A stretch of DNA of 64,000 bases, from assembly GCA_965204545.1 (NCBI GenBank), contig CBDBFA010000003.1, positions 558,001-622,000 on the forward strand. The letters run 5' to 3'. The notes under the pieces are model-generated. The model saw nothing but the letters and a program-made list of their open reading frames with translations, was not told where the DNA came from and ran no database searches. A program made the translations under genes and the position numbers. This DNA is from JAABVD01 sp965204545 (GTDB taxonomy: Bacteria > Verrucomicrobiota > Verrucomicrobiia > Opitutales > UBA2995). Positions 61,136-64,000 of the stretch are shown here, piece after piece (position 1 is the first letter of the stretch; every line of letters begins with the position of its first letter).

Positions 61136-61378
61136 ACTCTCGCAAAGACCGCCAAGGACACAGAGATTCTGAGGTAAAAACATGGATTAACAGGATGTAC
61201 AGGATTTGAATATTCCGTAGCCAACCTCTCCGCCGTTATTCCCTCCATCATTCCATTACTCCCCCATTCCATTACTCCCCCACTCCATTACTCCTGGCCC
61301 GGCGCTGTGCCGTGCGTAGCCCCTGGGCAAAGCATGGAAGCCGGACCTCTTGGCGTCCTTGGCGCTCTTTGCGAGAGT
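61136..61378. repeat. Repeat unit bounded by inverted ACTCTCGCAAAGA ends
   Basis: Left ACTCTCGCAAAGACCGCCAA and right (inverted) ACTCTCGCAAAGAGCGCCAA differ at one position over 24 bases. The 243-base unit carries the ACATGGATTAACAGGATG-type segment and octamers but no gene. It is the clearest of the bounded units. Confidence 0.85.
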
Positions 61379-61470
61379 CCCTCTATTTATGTGTATCTTG
61401 TGCCTTTTTATGGCTTTTTATTCCATCAGTGCTCATCCGTGTTATACGTGGTTTCTCTCTCTGTGGTTAA

Positions 61471-61507
61471 TTGACAAACCGCCAAAAATCTGCAAGACTT
61501 TCCATGG
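61471..61507 (+). promoter_or_regulatory. Conserved leader of the duplicated lipoprotein, copy 2
   Basis: TTGACA (61471-61476) and CGCCAAAAATCTGCAA match the leader of the paralogue at 52739-52775. Confidence 0.5.
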
Positions 61508-62089
61508 ATGAAGAAGTTTTTTCAGATCCTTTCGACCCTGATGGCCATCCTCTTTGGGGGTTGTGCTACCAAGCAATTGAGTGTGGAAAAACACGGGGAA
61601 AAATTTGCTCCGCGGTTGGGGACTAAGGAATCTGAAATTCAATTCCTGAGCTACGGGGACTTTATTGCACATTTCGACAATCTGGACCGAAGGATCGTAG
61701 CTGAAGGGATCATTGCCCTGACCGAGTCCGATTTACGGTTGGAAACCCGGCATATCAGGTACCTTTTCTCCAAAGAATTAACCTCCATTCCATTTCACGA
61801 AATGGAGGAGGTTTCCATAATCGCCTCTCAAATTTACATCAAGCGCGATGGGAAGGAAATCGTCCTGGAGTTCAATCCCAGATCATCGGCCCACTACAAT
61901 TCAAAGGGATCTGAAACCGTGTTTCAACTTTTGGTCAGCCGCGGAATACCCATCTATGAGGTGGCAGAGTTAACTGAATTTCCGCGATATACGAGGCCTC
62001 GTGGGGTGGGAAGACTAAGTTTTCCAAGATATGTGGATGAAATTTATCCTTACGCTTCTATGTGGGATGATTGGTGGCATACTTATTAG
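61508..62089 (+). CDS. Small lipoprotein, paralogue of 52776
   Basis: The 193-residue protein has a lipid signal peptide ending in LFGGC. It is nearly identical to the protein at 52776 through most of its length, including SEIQFLSYGDFIA and EVAELTEFPRYTR. The C-terminal tail differs (RYVDEIYPYASMWDDWWHTY). Function is unknown. The pair is separated by about 8 kb. Confidence 0.8.
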   Translation: MKKFFQILSTLMAILFGGCATKQLSVEKHGEKFAPRLGTKESEIQFLSYGDFIAHFDNLDRRIVAEGIIALTESDLRLETRHIRYLFSKELTSIPFHEMEEVSIIASQIYIKRDGKEIVLEFNPRSSAHYNSKGSETVFQLLVSRGIPIYEVAELTEFPRYTRPRGVGRLSFPRYVDEIYPYASMWDDWWHTY

Positions 62090-62272
62090 GGATCGTCCAT
62101 TAAAGTAACGGCAGACCCCGCCAGGCTTGGGGCTGGGACAGGACAGGTTACACGGTTGAACCGGATTATTAATCCATGGAGAGCGCTGAGTAATCGTTAC
62201 AAAAGGCGATGGAAAGGGTTGCTAGGAAGCATTCGCTTCGGAAATATCGACCTGAACCTACAAGCAAATCCA
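62090..62272. other. Intergenic region, nothing recognised
   Basis: None of the repeat modules is seen. The open frame of the transporter extends back to 62156, but this part reads as low-complexity basic sequence and a better start lies at 62273. Confidence 0.5.
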
Positions 62273-63790
62273 ATGAACGATTCAGCAAGCAGTGCCGAGA
62301 GCGAGAACCGGTCTCGGATGAAAATATTTTGGGCCTGTTTTATTGCCCTGGTCGCCACCTCTTTTGTTTTTGGAGTGAGGGCCAATGTGATTGGCGAACT
62401 GGCCATAAAGTTCGATTTATCGGAGGCTCAAAAGGGGACCATACTGGGTGTGGGGTTGTGGCCGTTTGCCATCAGCATCGTGGTGTTCAGCCTGATTATC
62501 GATTCGATCGGTTATAAGACAGCGGCGGTGTTTGCCATCATTCTCCATGTGGCCTCCTTGCTGCTGACCCTTTTTTCCACCGGGTATGAGACCCTTTACT
62601 GGGGAATGTTTCTGGTGGCAATTGCCAACGGGATCGTGGAAGCATTTATAAACCCCGTGGTCGCGACCGCCTTCCGCAAGGATAAGGCCAAGTGGTTGAA
62701 TATTCTCCATGCCGGCTGGCCGGCTGGGTTGGGATTAGGGGCCTTGTTCACTGTTTTACTCGGGGATTTGGATTGGCAAGTGAAATACGGGATGTGCTTC
62801 ATTCCGGTTATCGTTTACACCGTGCTGCTTATACCTTGCAGGTTTCCTCCCAATGAGCGGGTTGCGGCCGGCGTTCCCTACCGTAGCATGCTGAGTGAAG
62901 TGGGGGCGGTCGGATTCTTTATCATCGGCTGGTTGATGACCATGGGCATTGCCCAGATCCTCCAGGTAGAACTGCATTGGATGATCCCCGTCGCAATCGC
63001 AATTGGGGTTGGCGGACTTGCCGGGGCTTACACCCACAGCTTGGGTAACTGGATGTTTCTCCTCATTCTGCTCACTATGGGGCCCTTGGCTACCACCGAA
63101 CTGGGGACGGACTCGTGGATGCCCGAATTACTGGGAGCCGAGCTGTCGCCCACGAGCGCAACCTGGGTGTTTATTTACGTATCGACCATCATGACCGTAC
63201 TGCGCTTTTACGCCGGACCGATTGTGCATTGCTTTTCACCCATCGGCTTGCTGGCCATCAGTGCGGCAGTTGCCATTGTGGGGTTGTTCTTCTTATCAAA
63301 GGCGGCGGCCTTTATGATTGTCATTGCCGCGACCATCTATGCCTTCGGAAAGACATTTCTTTGGTCAACCACCCTGGGCTTGGTATCCGAACGGTTTCCC
63401 AAAGGGGGCGCATTGACCCTGAACGGCGTTTCCGCCGTAGGCGCGTTGGGTATGGGGATAATCGGCGCCCCTTTCATGGGCGTTCTGCAGGACCGCGAGG
63501 TGGATAAGCAGCTATCTTCTCAAAACCAGGCCCTTTACCAACAGGTCAATGGCGAGCCGCGACAGACCATATTCGGAAAAGTTCCCAGCCTCGACCTTCA
63601 GTCACTTGAAAACCTGGGCGAGGAGGATCAGGAACAATTGGCCGCTATTCAAAAGGTGAGCAAAAAAGGAAGCTTCGCCAAGGTAGCCATACTGCCTGCC
63701 TTTATGCTGGTATGCTACCTGATCCTATTTTTCTTTTTCAAATCCCGGGGCGGCTACCAACCCATAGACTTGCATGGTCGAAATCAATAA
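62273..63790 (+). CDS. Major facilitator superfamily transporter
   Basis: The preferred start at 62273 gives 505 residues with about twelve predicted membrane helices. The N-terminus ESENRSRMKIFWACFIALVATSFVFGVRANVIGELA leads into helix 1, and DSIGYKTAAVFAI resembles an MFS loop A motif. An extra hydrophilic segment (about 425-470) precedes the last helix. MFS proteins move sugars and other small solutes by proton coupling or facilitated diffusion. The substrate is not known; a sugar monomer fits the surrounding catabolic genes. It is alone, followed by a repeat array. Confidence 0.8.
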   Translation: MNDSASSAESENRSRMKIFWACFIALVATSFVFGVRANVIGELAIKFDLSEAQKGTILGVGLWPFAISIVVFSLIIDSIGYKTAAVFAIILHVASLLLTLFSTGYETLYWGMFLVAIANGIVEAFINPVVATAFRKDKAKWLNILHAGWPAGLGLGALFTVLLGDLDWQVKYGMCFIPVIVYTVLLIPCRFPPNERVAAGVPYRSMLSEVGAVGFFIIGWLMTMGIAQILQVELHWMIPVAIAIGVGGLAGAYTHSLGNWMFLLILLTMGPLATTELGTDSWMPELLGAELSPTSATWVFIYVSTIMTVLRFYAGPIVHCFSPIGLLAISAAVAIVGLFFLSKAAAFMIVIAATIYAFGKTFLWSTTLGLVSERFPKGGALTLNGVSAVGALGMGIIGAPFMGVLQDREVDKQLSSQNQALYQQVNGEPRQTIFGKVPSLDLQSLENLGEEDQEQLAAIQKVSKKGSFAKVAILPAFMLVCYLILFFFFKSRGGYQPIDLHGRNQ

Positions 63791-64000
63791 AGGGAATGAG
63801 TTCGGTTAATTCTTGATCATGATCTTGATCGTTATCGAATTGCAGGAGCGGCTTTACGCCGCGATCCCTTAAGATAACCCTTCGTAGCTTTCCGAAGCAC
63901 GGTTTAGGCGAGGCGGGATCCGTACTCATCATCTCTTCACTCCCCCATTCCATCACTCCATTAGTCCATCACTCCTTCTAATTCCAAATTGGTCCCTCTT
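63791..64000. repeat. Intergenic repeat mosaic at right edge
   Basis: It has a degenerate GATCGT block (about 63812-63838), a half-REP GCAGGAGCGGCTTTACGCC (63841-), octamers (about 63942-63974), and the beginning of a heptamer module. No gene is seen. Confidence 0.75.

Larger units (their letters stand above)
61106..61507. repeat. Intergenic region with inverted-end repeat unit
   Basis: No gene is seen. It contains the unit 61136-61378 with near-perfect inverted ends, octamer arrays of the (CATTCCAT/TACTCC) type inside it (about 61247-61290), an ATCCGTG-like block (about 61425-61452), and the conserved lipoprotein leader (61471-61507). Confidence 0.8.

Noticed and set aside
1..64000. tRNA, rRNA or riboswitch genes
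   Set aside because: I saw no cloverleaf, rRNA segment or known riboswitch core, though a covariance-model search was not possible.

Overview
The window looks like a chromosomal segment of a Verrucomicrobiota (probably Opitutae-like) bacterium. The evidence is the dense set of PVC-superphylum secreted protein families (PSCyt1/DUF1549/DUF1553 'PSD1' proteins, DUF1501 proteins with Tat-type leaders, large CxxCH/beta-propeller cytochromes, a sulfatase, Gfo/Idh/MocA oxidoreductases) and a short HemA of the kind also seen in Chlamydia. The taxonomic call is inference.

Layout. 204-7339 is a compact housekeeping block: miaA, a GT4 glycosyltransferase, an LpxH-like phosphoesterase, trpA, and a tightly coupled hemH-ccsA-hemA operon. 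It has a 328-base gap (2397-2724) with three identical TTATTCACA DnaA-box-like 9-mers and an 11-bp perfect hairpin. 7627-8536 holds two small lipoproteins. 8658-23983 and 27366-40532 hold secreted cytochrome/DUF1501/sulfatase genes, probably for breakdown or redox handling of polymers at the cell surface. 24328-26862 (sugar-acid aldolase plus IlvD/Edd dehydratase), 33640-35641 and 41062-52090 (four Gfo/Idh or TIM-barrel enzymes, a MetE-like protein, a DUF1537 kinase and a PdxA2-type dehydrogenase) look like catabolism of sugars, sugar acids and four-carbon acid sugars. An intact IS3 element sits directly upstream of one oxidoreductase operon, and an IS1182-type remnant lies at 19639-20055. 52776-62089 is an accessory stretch: two near-identical lipoproteins, a small-protein/nucleotidyltransferase pair, an AAA/DUF4143 ATPase, a 19-repeat LRR protein, and pncB-pncA. 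The window ends with an MFS transporter.

The most unusual feature is the intergenic DNA. From base 7340 onward, and also at 1-203, most gaps between transcription units are filled with mosaics of a small set of non-coding modules. Several are microsatellites with different periods: GATCGT (6), CCTAATT and GGYTGAA (7), CAYTCCAT (8), and CTCTGTGNN, GCCAAGATC and ATCCGTGTA (9). The CCTAATT module ends in a GGCGCC or GGCGCGCC hairpin that faces the neighbouring gene. Several arrays are bounded by inverted CTCTCGCAAAGA ends. Repeat modules supply the stop codon of at least five genes and apparently the start codon or N-terminus of up to three. The arrays are absent inside operons and absent from the 2397-7339 core block. 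Starts were refined where the longest open frame ran back into this repeat DNA.
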